From Polytrichum commune (Eukaryota > Streptophyta > Polytrichopsida > Polytrichales > Polytrichaceae): DNA of 64,000 nt. The stretch's first letter is position 1. Each line of letters starts with the position of its first letter. The notes beneath the pieces were generated by a model that was not told the DNA's origin, did no database searches, and was given only the letters and a program-made list of their open reading frames with translations. A program made the position numbers and the translations under genes. The stretch is from assembly GCA_950295325.1 (NCBI GenBank), contig OX485807.1:25517666-25581665 (forward strand). The letters run 5' to 3'. This document shows positions 36,351 through 47,658 of this stretch, piece by piece.

Positions 36351-38557
36351 TTGCAGGGTTGATGTTCTCAATAGCATTGAGAATGTAGAGTTGGAGTGTG
36401 AGGTATGAGGAGTCTATTCTATTTATGCATGCGACATATACTTCTGTTTATTTCCCTAAATTTAAATTGATACTTGCAGCAGTGAAGTTTGGTGTCCACA
36501 TCCACACATGGGTTTGTTTTGGCTAGCGGCCTGAAAGAAGGTAGCTAACTAATTTTGGGAATGTTGTTGGCTTGTGATTTATGTTAACTTTTGACATTCA
36601 ATAGTAAGAACCTGTAGATTATCATGCCCACTTGGATATGTCTGACTAGGTAATGTAAGAAGGCTGTCTACTATGCTTCCTCAAAAGTGGTGGTCCACCT
36701 TCAATGTCCTCACTCGGAATCGTACATGCATGATTCACACGTGAAGTTGTGCCTCAATGCTGACACTTTGAAGTCCTATGAATGTTGGTCAATGATGAGG
36801 TGGATGATTCTACCTCTGTCACTTCTTTCATTAGGGTTAACCTTGATTAATTATTACTGTTCAGCATATCGAACTTCAGTGGCTGCTTGGATCAAGAAAC
36901 GGTTCTGTTATTTTTGTGCTTCAATTGGTTTCATTGGAAGTGCTTCAATCGGTTTCATCAGCAACATCTCCAAGTCCAGGTATCTGGTGTGCATAAAACA
37001 ACACAGGAGCACAAAGTGTTTGTTTCTTTCATTCTGCAGATATTATAATGTTTTCAAGGACTTGTCAGTGGTTGCAATTCTTCACAGTAGGTCAGGTTTC
37101 TATATCAAACTCTGGAGAATGTTGTACATTTCAATTCCTCGTATAAAGTACATCATCTGTTTGGGTTGTGGAATTGCGAAAAAAACAGGCTCAGTCCCTT
37201 GCTGCTGTGCGCGGTCGCTAAACACATGCAATGCCTGACAAAAGTTCAAACGTGTGCCAGTAGATAGTAAAAAAATTGGTCTTCAAGAAGAAGTAAGTTC
37301 CGAGTCAGTTGTTTAATTAGGATTTGCTTCAGGCATGCACTGGCATCACACATCAGTGTCTGGGGAGATTGTTGGGCATGATTGGTTGGATCCTAGTGTT
37401 TCCAGGTCTAACCGGTTACATGTTGACATCTTTCGGTTTTCCTTTGTTAAATTGGGGTAGACTCTATAAATTCATGTAAAAATTGATTGGTGATTTTCCT
37501 GAAGTTTTGAACTTCAACCGGTTATTTCTCATACTCAATCTGTAACTAGCAGCCGGTTCTCCCTGTCCATTGCATCACATAAAGATGACTCAAATTGATG
37601 TAGATGATTAGCTATGGTTTACAAATTGCACATCACTGGCTACGTTTTCATTTACTCTTCTAATATATTGTACAAGGGAACTGCTTTTGCATCCACAGGC
37701 TTCATGGTACATAAAGAAGACTCACATCCAATTGTGTGGAAAAATTTCCTTCCTAGTGCAACAAGGCATTTCTTCATTTATACCCAATGAAATGAATTAC
37801 AAATGATGTAGCTAAGTTTCATAACCAAAGTTAAGGTGCAAAACTTGTGGAAGGTCAAAGTGAAGATTATTTTTGGGTCAAGCACCCGGGACTACTTATA
37901 AGCAACCGGAAATTTCTTACTGAGTACATGATATTGTGGTCGATGCAAAGACGCTCGTCAACGGAAGGGTTCAAACATCCCAAAAGTCTGGACATCTGCT
38001 CAGGATGTAGCTCAATGTGGTCTTGATTTTTAGTGCTCTTCATTAAGCGTTGCATCAACATAAATCATTCCAAATACTTGCCCAAAATCCAACAATCACT
38101 CTGAAGTTTGCATAGTGTCATCTGCAGCTCATACACTCTAATCAATAAACCCTAAACCCTGAACTGCTGCTTCCGAGGTTAATTCATCTCCGCATATTGT
38201 TTCTAGCGAGTAAGTTAGGCAATGTGCAATTCGCTCAGGTGCTAATGGATTTAGTAGTTCAACAACATGGGAACAACAGAAATTGCGTTAAAGTTAAGTA
38301 CCATTACAGATTCTTGAGCCTATGGTTCTCTGCCATATGAACAAGAGAATTTGCTCGAAGAACTTTCTCGTGTTTGACTACCAATAAGATTCCAACGAAG
38401 TATGCTACTTATGTGGATATTTTCAATAGCATGATCTTTTGAGAAACATTTTGGCAAGAATGTGTTATCCCAGAAACCAGTCGAAACTCCTGACAGACTA
38501 TAAACTCCCAAAAGTGGCAGAGAAAAGGCCATGACACACAATGAGACTTGAGAGCTT
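36351..38557. other. Intergenic, no gene supported
   Basis: A 183-codon + strand frame at 36687-37238 is Cys-rich and hydrophobic in parts, but I recognise no domain and give it no function. It includes repeat C (37365-37575) and a 28-bp exact copy of CPBP coding sequence at 37793-37820. Confidence 0.45.
37365..37575 (+). repeat. Dispersed repeat C, copy 2
   Basis: Reverse complement of 18826-19020, with AACCGGTTACATGTTGACAT and CAACCGGTTATTTCTCAT in the same relative order. Its right half (ATTTTCCTGAAGTTTTGAAC onward) also resembles 41520-41610 and 41890-41985. Confidence 0.7.
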
Positions 38558-40094
38558 TTAAGATGTGAAGGCCTTTGAGAGCACAACTGCATTGTATAAA
38601 CTGTGAATTACAAATGATGTAGCTAAGTTTCCGGTCCACGTATACACCATTCCTAAGCAACAACCTACCAAAAATAGTGGCAGAAAACCTTGCAATGAGA
38701 AATGGCTGCCAGAAAATACAAGGGCACTCACCACAGCTGCAAATGGCCATCTCATATACTTTGACAAAGACGACAACAAAAATCCCCTGTACACATATTC
38801 TTCTAAATACGGAGTAATGCCACAGTACGTCACATACATGGCCAATTGAGCAAGAGGTGTGCTGGTGAGTATGTTTGCCAATGAAGAAGCAGAAGCCTCG
38901 TTGTTGCCAACCTGCGAGCACGCGCATTACAGAAGCAACAAACATGTTATTCGCACATAAGGTATCATTGTGTTATATGGTCACTTTAGGGTTTTTAAGT
39001 GGACTTTATTAAGCATACAAAAAAAATGGTTAGACTCTGATCTTGTGTAGGTATATCAGAAGTGATGAGGCCATTCTATGCATAGTTGTACAACCTCAAA
39101 GTAGACATCCACATTCATTCATGGATCTTGATGTTGGCAGTTGAAGGAGTGGAACCACTTTGGGACCACTTCCTAATTGGAGGAATAAAATCTTATTTTC
39201 TAACCACTTCCATTACCTATCCAACAGGTAGGTGTCTGATAGGCCAAGTTTTAAACACAACACATGCTTGTTTGAATGTATAGGTGAGCCTTGAAATGGT
39301 GAGTCTCCCTCCTACATGACCACTTTATGAATCATGGAATTCAGAGTGACTTTTGATCCCCCGTGTGCACAAATTCTGATGCGCAAATTTGTCATCGACA
39401 TTAATCATCATTAAGATTTGCTAGTAGAATGGTATCTTCCACTCACTGATACGCCAGCCAGATTACTCTGTGGAGTTGGAAGTACATGGACATTACATTG
39501 ACAGAGCACACATCAAACCCTAAGCGAGATTATGCACCGTCATAGCATTCTTAAGTGGTGCAGTGGGTGGTCTCCCTTGATAATCATCTTGGAGAGTATA
39601 CACTCGGTGAGATTCTTTTTGGCAAGATATTTTAGTTTATTTACATAAGTGAAGGCCTCATCCAAAGATAGATCGGCAATAATGAAGGTGGTGTACACTA
39701 ACGAGAGCTTACCACTTAACAATGCTTGGCAGTCATGCATGTAATCATTACCTTTATTCTTGGATTTATTCTTGAAGCTAGAAGAGAAAGAGAATGTCCT
39801 TGCACATGCTTAAGAATGCTATGGGGTCAAAGGAACATTGCAGATTTTAGTATTTAGGGTATAGGGTCTAATGTACCTCAGAAGAAGAAACATCCTGAGT
39901 TAAGCTCGCTGTTGCACCCACTGCAAGCACAAGAAGTAACAAGCCAACCGCTGATGCAGGTAACCAACCCCTGTCCTTCCAAATTTTATTGCACTTGAAG
40001 CTCGCGAAGCCGGGTACTTCATCACCATATGGTGCCAGTGTGGATTGTATGAGCCAATATGTTCCAGCCAATTCCAGAAGCTGCACGAACGCTA
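38558..40094 (-). CDS. CPBP (Rce1/CAAX-like) intramembrane protease, C-terminal exons
   Basis: Last exon 38911-38558 (117 residues plus stop) and the preceding exon from about 40094 to 39877, joined by a 965-bp GT-AG intron in phase 0. The last exon has the three family motifs: EEYVYRGF (EExxxR), FSGSHF (second motif, His) and HSLYNA. The upstream exon reads VQLLELAGTYWLIQSTLAPYG, as in plant plastid CPBP proteins. The family are multi-pass membrane glutamic-type proteases; plant members are mostly in chloroplast membranes. No upstream exons or transit peptide are visible, and a GC-rich repeat begins just upstream at 40107, so the gene is either longer than I can trace or 5'-truncated. Motif residues are intact. 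Confidence 0.75.
39579..39824. repeat. Dispersed repeat B, copy in CPBP intron
   Basis: Matches 16928-17174 in the same orientation, from CATCTTGGAGAGTATACACT to CATGCTTAAGAATGCTATGG. It lies inside the CPBP intron (38912-39876). Confidence 0.75.
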
Positions 40095-40106
40095 CTGAAA
40101 TTGCTT

Positions 40107-40275
40107 GCGGATATTGGCGAACGAAGAGCTGGGCAGGTATATACGCGGGCATCTCCCAGGTACGGAGGTGGGCAGTGGGGAGTGGGGGAAGCGCGGGGTT
40201 AGAGGAGAGGGCGGGCAGTGAGGCGCATGTCCCTCACTGTCCCGCCCTTAGAGGCGAGGCCGGGTAACCTGAAAA
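40107..40275 (+). repeat. GC-rich dispersed repeat D near the CPBP exon
   Basis: It begins GAACGAAGAGCTGGGCAGGT and ends TTAGAGGCGAGGCCGGG. The first part matches 35692-35728 and 36196-36255, and the last part matches the complement of 34190-34260. An open frame runs from it into the CPBP exon on the - strand, which is probably chance. Confidence 0.7.
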
Positions 40276-41221
40276 ATTAGGGAAAGGCTGGAGGGGTGTC
40301 GAAGGTGTGGAGGAGAGATGCTCATTAGGGTGGTGTGCGGTGCTCGGTGCGGCGCTCGGTGCGGCGATCCACTGCTCGAGCAGTGCTGGTCTTCCTTATG
40401 CGGCTTGAGAGTCGAGGGCAATCCCTAAGACCGACATAGCCAGCGCTTGTGATGGTTGCCCGAATCAGCAAATTTGTGCTACTGCTCCCAAAGGATCCGA
40501 TCCAGGTACATATCTCTTTCATTTCATCCAGTATTAGGGAGGTTGAGATAATCCCAACTACACTTCTCCTTCAGTCTGTGACAAATTTTGGACGCGATTG
40601 CATATGTGAGCTTATGGACACGATTGCTTATTTGAGTTCATGGACAAGTCTGGAATTATGGAAAAGAATGCTGAATTGTTCTACTAATTGCTCTGTGAGA
40701 AGTCCTTTCTTGAGAAGAATATGTAGGCCTAGAACACTAGAATTCATAGTAGGAATTAAGCCATCTGGAAGAGGGTCTGGGAAGATTTCAATAAAAGTTT
40801 GTGGCCCTATTGTGGGCACTTTCAACTACTGCGTTCCAAGTGTAACGACCAAGCGCTAGAATATAATGTCACTATGATTCCTGATGGGGTAAAAGGTACA
40901 AGTCCAATTCAGAATTCAAACTAAAGCAACAACAGGCTTACTCTTTATGAAACTTTCATATCCAAAAGAATCCGACTGTGTCTGAGATGTCACGTATACA
41001 ACGCTTTGCTTCAGAACTCATTGAAGAGGGTTTTTGTGCAGGTTGGATTTGTTTTGGGGAAGCAACGATTACAGATGCAGTTACTTATGCAATGTAAGTT
41101 ACATGCCTACCTGGTTTTTTGATCTTCATATGATCAGGAATGCACGCGTTGCTTTTAGTTATGGACTCCAAGTCGAGAATGTTAATTTTCAGAGTCCATG
41201 ATTTTATGTAATTCGTAGTTA
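40276..41221. other. Intergenic, no gene supported
   Basis: A (GGTGCGGCGCTC)-like short repeat lies near 40345-40375. A 136-codon + frame (40449-40859) has no domain I recognise. Missing upstream CPBP exons would have to lie here or beyond on the - strand; none was recognised. Confidence 0.4.
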
Positions 41222-42000
41222 TTTGATGGTATATGCTTGCAGCTGGTTTAGGATCATAAAGATTAGAATGGAAACACTAAGTCCTAATCTTTATGGTCGG
41301 GTAGGATTGTGGGTTCAGGGCGACAGGGTTTTCCGATTCAATGTGCCCAAAATGACGTTAGTAATTGAATATCTTTGTGTCTGTTGCAATCAATGTCCGG
41401 GTAGGATTTTGATTACAATCGGTCAAAATCCTAGTGTCACCGAGTCCCACTGTCTGCGTGTTGTAATCTTTCAGTTCTTACTCTATGAATTTGAGATATT
41501 CCTCAAAGACTATATGTAATTTTTTCCTGATGTCTTGAACTTCAATTGGTTGTTTCTCAAAGTCAACCGGCTCATCTGTAACTGGTGGTCGGTTCTTCCA
41601 GTTCATTGATTGCAATGTCATGCAATTTGATGGTATATGCTTGCAGCCGGTGGTTGATCATAAAGATTAGAATGGAACACCTACAGCTAGGATTGTGGGT
41701 TCAGGGCGACAGGGTTTTCCGATTCAATGTGCCCAAAATGACGTTAGTAATTGAATATCTTTGTGTCTGTTGCAATCAGTGTCCGGGTAGGATTTTGGTT
41801 ACAATCGCTCCCAATCCTACTGTCGCCAAGTCCCACTGTCTGCGTGTTGTGATCTTTCAGTTCTTACTCTGAATTTGAGACTATCTGTAATTTTTTCCTG
41901 ATGTCTTGAACTTCAATTGGTTGTTTCTCAAACTCAACCGGCTCATCTGTAACTAGCGGTCGGTTCTTCCTATTCATTGGTTGCAATGTGATGCAAGTAT
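41222..42000 (+). repeat. Tandem direct duplication, about 370-405 bp unit, two copies
   Basis: Copy 1 at 41222-41627 and copy 2 at 41628-42000. Both begin TTGATGGTATATGCTTGCAG, share the block GGGTTCAGGGCGACAGGGTT through GTCTGCGTGTTGT, and end with the CCGGCTCATCTGTAACT and CGGTTCTTCC words of repeat C. Both copies hold the same open frame of roughly 60-70 codons (LWVQGDRVFRFNVPKMTLVI), not recognised. Confidence 0.85.
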
Positions 42001-44388
42001 GTGATGAGTGATAACTAGATGTAAACCACTGTACTTTAGTCACAGGATAAGTGCAATTTAGGCACTTCGTTCATGTGGAGGATTTGACCCTTATAATTGT
42101 TACAATTGCAAAGTTATTAGGGGAAGGTTTGATGCTTTGGAAGTTTGCATATTTGATGGATTTGTAATTCTGTGAGTACATGAGAAAATGTGCAACAAGC
42201 ATTGGAGAGAATAAAACGTGACCTAATCCCTACATGGCAGAGCGGCATCATTTACTTCATCACATTCTGTTACCTTCCTGTGCAACTCCATGTATGCTTG
42301 ATGGGTACTATTGTAGATTTGAGTGTGCCCAACTGAGAAAATTGCTATATTCTTAACCTTATGGGTAACTAATGTAAGATTTCTATAGCATGGAAGTTTA
42401 TACATGCTTCTACTTGGCTGAAAAATGCTAGATTTGACCTTGAATTTAGGAATGGCAAAACGACAGAGGTCTCTAAGGGAACATTTTTTGGCCACTCCTC
42501 GAAATATTGACATAAGTGATTTAGCATCTGGAACATTTACATTGGATGATTTGCCTTCGTCTTTTCAAGCCCAAAGTGCACAAGGTATATGGAAAGACCA
42601 GTGGTATAGCCAATTTGATTGGCTAGATTTTTCTCCCGATTTGGGGAGAGTGTTTTGCAAAGTCTGCAAAAAAAAAGGTGGACGTTCCGTTTATGCCAAG
42701 GAGGGATCCAAAAATTTAAAGGTAAGCGCATTTTATGATCATGCATGTTCAACTGAACATAGAAAAAATTGTTGGGCTTTACAAAGTGGTGGTAAAGTGT
42801 TAGAGAAGGCGATCAAACAAGGGCAACGTGCCTGTGATGAATCATTGGCATCATTGTTTCGTGTTGCCTACTTTAAAGGAAAGCAATCCCTCCCTTATAT
42901 TAAGTTTCATTCTTTGTGTTCATTGCTTGCTAGTGTAAAGGCTCCTATCACTGCATCTATGTATCATGATGAGAAATCATATGTTGATTTAATTGCATGT
43001 ATGTCTAATGTCATTAAAAAGAAAATCATATGTAGGATTCGAAATTCTTTTTTCTATGGAATCATGATTGATGAATCTACGGATATAAGTGTTACTGGTC
43101 ACCTTGTTGTATTTGCTACAATTATAGAAGAAGATGTGTCAATCACAATTTTTTTAGGTTTGTTAGAGCTTGAGGGTGGAAAAAATGATACTACTATTAT
43201 TTTTGAATGTTTAATCAATCACTTAAAAAATTGAGAACTTGATTTATGTAAATGTGTGACATTTGGCAGTGATGGTGCAAGCACCATGGTGGGGTCTCAT
43301 GGTGGAGTAGCAACAAGATTAAAAAATAACCTAAACTCATTTATTTTATGTTGTCATTGTGTTGCTCATAGGACTAATCTAGCTGCACTTGATGCATCTA
43401 AAATATCAGATTGCAAGGTAATATCTGATAAGGTTGACACGATTTTGAATGCAATTGTTTTTTTCTTTAATATGTCAAATAAACGTAAACATACACTCAC
43501 AGCCTTGCAAGAGGTAATTTTTGATGCTAAAAAAACCATGAAACGGTATCATAAGATACGATGGTTTAATAGGTGGCAGGCTGTACCTACCTTATGTGAT
43601 TCATTAGAATTTGTTTTGTGTTTTTTTCGTGATGACAAAAAAAACCTTGGTAAAATAAAGTTTGTTTTTGCCAAGTTAAAACAATTTAAATACATCTATA
43701 TTTTATATTTTCTAGTTGATATTTTACATTTTTTAGCTTTGTTATCAAAAAAATTTCAAAAAATATTTGTGCATGTCACAACTATTGGTAGCATTGTTAG
43801 AACAGAGATAACATAAATTAGAATGTTGTTTATTGTTGAGCAAATAGATTTGAATGCTTCCATATTCAACGAAAACACTAGTTATCATGTCATTTCCGAA
43901 TATGGCCTTCTTGGGGTCATCTTCGAAAGCTTTCAAGTGAATTTCATGGAAAAATGTATCACGGTTTTGAAACGGACCGGTCTAGACTAGGAGATGACCT
44001 TGAGGAAGCACTTAAATTCCAACGTGCATTTGCAGAGGCTGTTTGTGCAGGCTTAGATACTAGATTTGTAGACAATGATTTTATTTCATGTTTTAAAATT
44101 TTAAATCCTACTAATATGCCTCCAATGCATATAGGCCTCCAAAATTGGAGAGTGATTGAATTAGAAAAATTACTAGCACACTATGGGCATGATCGCTACG
44201 AAAAAAGTTCAAAATTTCCTGCCTTCGTTGATGTGATGGCTTGTAAGCGTGAATTTCTAGCTTTCAAATTGCTAGCCACCACTGAATGGGGAGATAAGAC
44301 TTTTAGAGATTTACGGGGCATGATCACATGAAACCATTTTTTGCAAACCCAATATCCTAATTTGCTTGTCCTTGCTGATTTGGCTAAA

Positions 44389-47350
44389 TGTGAACCCTTA
44401 AAATGGTCTACCATTCCGCGGAATCACTTTTAATGAGAATGCTAGCATTAAAAGTTTGAATTGATAGGAAATTTAGGGAAAATTAATTAATTTATTATTT
44501 AGCCTAAAAGAATGAAGGTCAAAATGAAAACTAAGTAGTACTAGAAAATAGCAAAGTTAAAAAAATATGCTAGCTAGTAAGAACAACTAGCTGAGATTTA
44601 AGTTAGTAAATGCTAGCTAAGCAAATGTTAGTAGATGTTAGCTAAGAAAATATTAGTTTATTAGTTAATAGGGGCCAGACAAGACTATTAAAGGTGTTTT
44701 GCGTAAGAAGACAAAATCACCTTGAAGACTTTCAAAGAAAAAAAGATAGAGAGCAAGGTGGCTATTTGTCCACTTGCCCCCTTGCCAACTCGATGGTAAA
44801 AATTTAGAAAGATTTCTATGGTTTCCCGTCGGAGCAACCTCGGCGAGAGGGTGGCAACCTCAACCGGGAAACCCCCAAGCCGAAATTTCGGGAAATGGTT
44901 CGAAGAAGGGAGCCGGTGGCGGAGGGGTCCAACCCTTTTTTGAGAAGGTTTAAAAACCCCTTCTTCCACCTTATAGGATCTCTTTCTTTCTTTAATGCTT
45001 GGGCGAAGCTCTGCTTCAATATAGATAGGAAAAATCCTTTAGCATGCATTCTCAATGGCCTAAGAGAAAGGCTTGAAAAATTCCTCTATTCTTTCTCCTA
45101 GTTAGAATGTGTCTTTATTAACACACCAACAAATTTCTTCGTTTCTTTTGTAGAGGTAGGTTGGATTGTAAAATGTTGAGTGGAGGCATTGTAGACCTTA
45201 GTTGCCAATGCCCTCAAAGCATAGTTCAAGAGCTAGAACAAAATAAATACCATTTTTTTTCTTAGAGAGATTTTTTATAGCTATCCATAGCCGTTTCCCA
45301 TTTGTGATTTCGTTAAGGTGACAGTTAGTTATAGATTTTCAAAGATGAAATAAAAAAACTGGGTGGTCCTTGGAGTAGCAGCTGCTGGATCAGACGTGCT
45401 AGTCCAATAAGAATTCTAATTTTGAAAAGTTTTATTTTTCCAAATAGATATTTTGTCTAGCTTTCCAAAATTGTTTAGAACGTTTGATTTTAGCATGATT
45501 TGAATTAGATATGAATTGTTGAAGGCATGATACGTAGTTTGAGATTTCTTGGTTGACTGTTGTATACAGAGGGTGCTGGATTTATCTTGGCTACACTTTC
45601 TAATCACATATTTTCCTTAAATAGATCTTTTCAATATCTTTCCATAGTTATTTAGAACGTTTGATTTGATTAGATTTGAATTAGATATGAATTGTTAAAG
45701 ATGATATACATAGTCTAAGACTTCCTGGTTGACTGTTGTGTTACAAGGAGTCTGTTGGATTCAGATTGGCTTAACCTGTTGATGTCATATTTTTCCTAGT
45801 TAGATCTTGTTAATAGCTTTCTAATGATATAAGGAAAGCCCAAATCCAAGTAGTAATGAATTTACTATGAATTGTTGAAATTAGAAGTTGGATAGGTGGG
45901 TTGGACAGATCAATTGAATCGACCTCGCACTTCCAACCCTCATAACTTTTGCATTTCTTACCCGATTAAAGTGTTATTTAGATCGTTAGAAAGATAATTA
46001 CGTGCACTAAATAATTATATTATGTTTAGGCCTAAATTACAGTGCAAAAGAAATAATTGATATTTTAATTATTAACTAATGTAAGCCTTACAATCAAACT
46101 AGTTACAAAGAATGAGGCAAGGTCGACGTCCGGGCTGTGAAGCAAGGAAGGAGGTAGCGGCTCGGCCTAGATTGAGCCCAATCAATCGAGGAGAATTGAA
46201 ATAAACTAATAACTTTAGCCTTCCATTTAGGGTTGGAGGGAGCGCGGCCAAAGTATGCATCCCTAAACCTACTCACTTATCTCGTAAGGTCAAGTAACTT
46301 GACCACTTGACCGCCAAGGGAATATCTAACTCCATTGTTTTCGGGCCCTTGATATGTTTTGTGATAGTAGTTTTATTTATTAGCAAGTTTCGTATGTCGT
46401 AAGTCGGATTAATTACCGACACGACCACTCTGAATGTTGTTGGTAGAAAGGTGGGATTAATGACCCGCGAATCCACTATTATGTTGTTGGCCCCATAGAT
46501 TGCGAGTAATGACCCCAATCTATGAAGATTGTGGAACAGGTTGAACCTACAGGTTCCCCGTCACCCTAGTCCCAGTAAGTTGCATTTTGTGGTCTATCCA
46601 GTGTAAACACACTTAACAATTAAAATATATAAAACAAATCGTAAACCCTTGTTGACAAGAGACCCGAATTGGAAATTTAACTCAACCCCTAAACCCTAAA
46701 CCCTAAACACTTCGGGTCCGAAGGGTTTGAGATGTCACTCGACCTTCAAAGGACCTACACGAGGCTTTAGAAGGTTCCAAGGTAAGGGGTGCACCAACCA
46801 TATAAGGGGTGATGCCTAATATATGAATGTAGTGAGGTAAGATGTGCAAACGAAATTAAGTAATTAAGAAGAAATTTGTGTGAAGGGTGGGACTTAGGTC
46901 AAGTTCTCCCGCCTAGAAAATTCAATATAACTAAGTAAAGAAATAAGAAGAGGTGAATGGTCCATCAAAATCGTCGTTATTCCGTTCATTGAGCTAGGGT
47001 GGTATGAATCACACTCGGTTGGTGTGTATCAGAATCATCCCAATTCACAAGTTAGGATTGACTTGGTTTCAAGGCTGGTACGTCTGCGCTTAGAATAGAT
47101 TGTAGGTTAAGGTTAGAACTAGATATGAAATTGGTTAGTGGAGTTTAGAGCCACAATTGTTGAAAACAGAGGGCCAACCTCCGGAGGTACTACAACACAT
47201 ATTTGATTTCCCTTAAAAATCTAAGTACTCATATTATATACCTATCATCTGGGTTCGGCTTGGACACCTGCAAGTGCAGGCCACCTTCACCGAAGGGCTT
47301 GTGTGATATTTTTAGTCTCTCTCGAAAGGGGGTGGCCCAAAAGTACCACA
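44389..47350. mobile_element. 2,962-bp TG...CA insertion inside the hAT gene (LTR-type)
   Basis: It begins TGTGAACCCTT and ends AGTACCACA. CTAAA (44384-44388) on the left and CTAGA (47351-47355) on the right fit a 5-bp target duplication with one change. Removing insert plus one copy (2,967 bp, a multiple of 3) joins the hAT frame ...LADLAK to VQCVSTSTC. No protein frame and no internal second copy of the ends was seen, so a long solo LTR or a non-coding LTR derivative is likely. Confidence 0.65.
46687..46707. repeat. Interstitial telomere-type repeat, (CCCTAAA)3
   Basis: Three perfect CCCTAAA units inside the 2,962-bp insertion. This is the standard plant telomere heptamer. Confidence 0.9.
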
Positions 47351-47658
47351 CTAGAGTACAATGTGTATCAACATCCACTTGTGAAACGGAGTTTAGTGTC
47401 CAAAATTTAATAAAAGCACGAGTGAGAAATAGACTTGGAAGTAAAAATTTGGAAGCTATGCTTATAATTGCTTTAGAATGACCAGATGAAAACTTTGATA
47501 ATATTATTGAAGAGGCAATTCCTTTGTGAAAAACTAAAACCAAATACCGGTTTTTATATGCTAATCCTTCACGTTATATGTCTTCTGCAAGTGATGCATC
47601 TTGTTCAGTAAGTTCAACTATGTTTTCTAGTTCTAAGGATATGGCGGATGTTTTATAA

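Larger units (their letters stand above)
42452..47658 (+). pseudogene. hAT-family transposase relic, split by an insertion
   Basis: It starts MAKRQRSLREHFLATP at 42452. It carries a CKVCKKKGG...H zinc-finger-like N-terminus, then MIDESTDIS (first catalytic Asp region), then FGSDGASTMVG (second Asp region, about 43260), and at the far end CVSTSTCETEFSVQNLIKAR (hAT C-terminal dimerisation block, 47359). This is the hAT/DUF4371-like class. Stops at 43232 and 43814, a frame change near 43950, TGA at 44329 and two TGA codons in the last part disable it. The gap 44389-47350 is an insertion. It is a dead copy of an autonomous element; its terminal repeats were not identified. Confidence 0.85.

Noticed and set aside
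36687-37238. 183-codon frame as a membrane protein gene
   Set aside because: Hydrophobic and Cys-rich in parts but without a recognised family, homologous exon or splice support.
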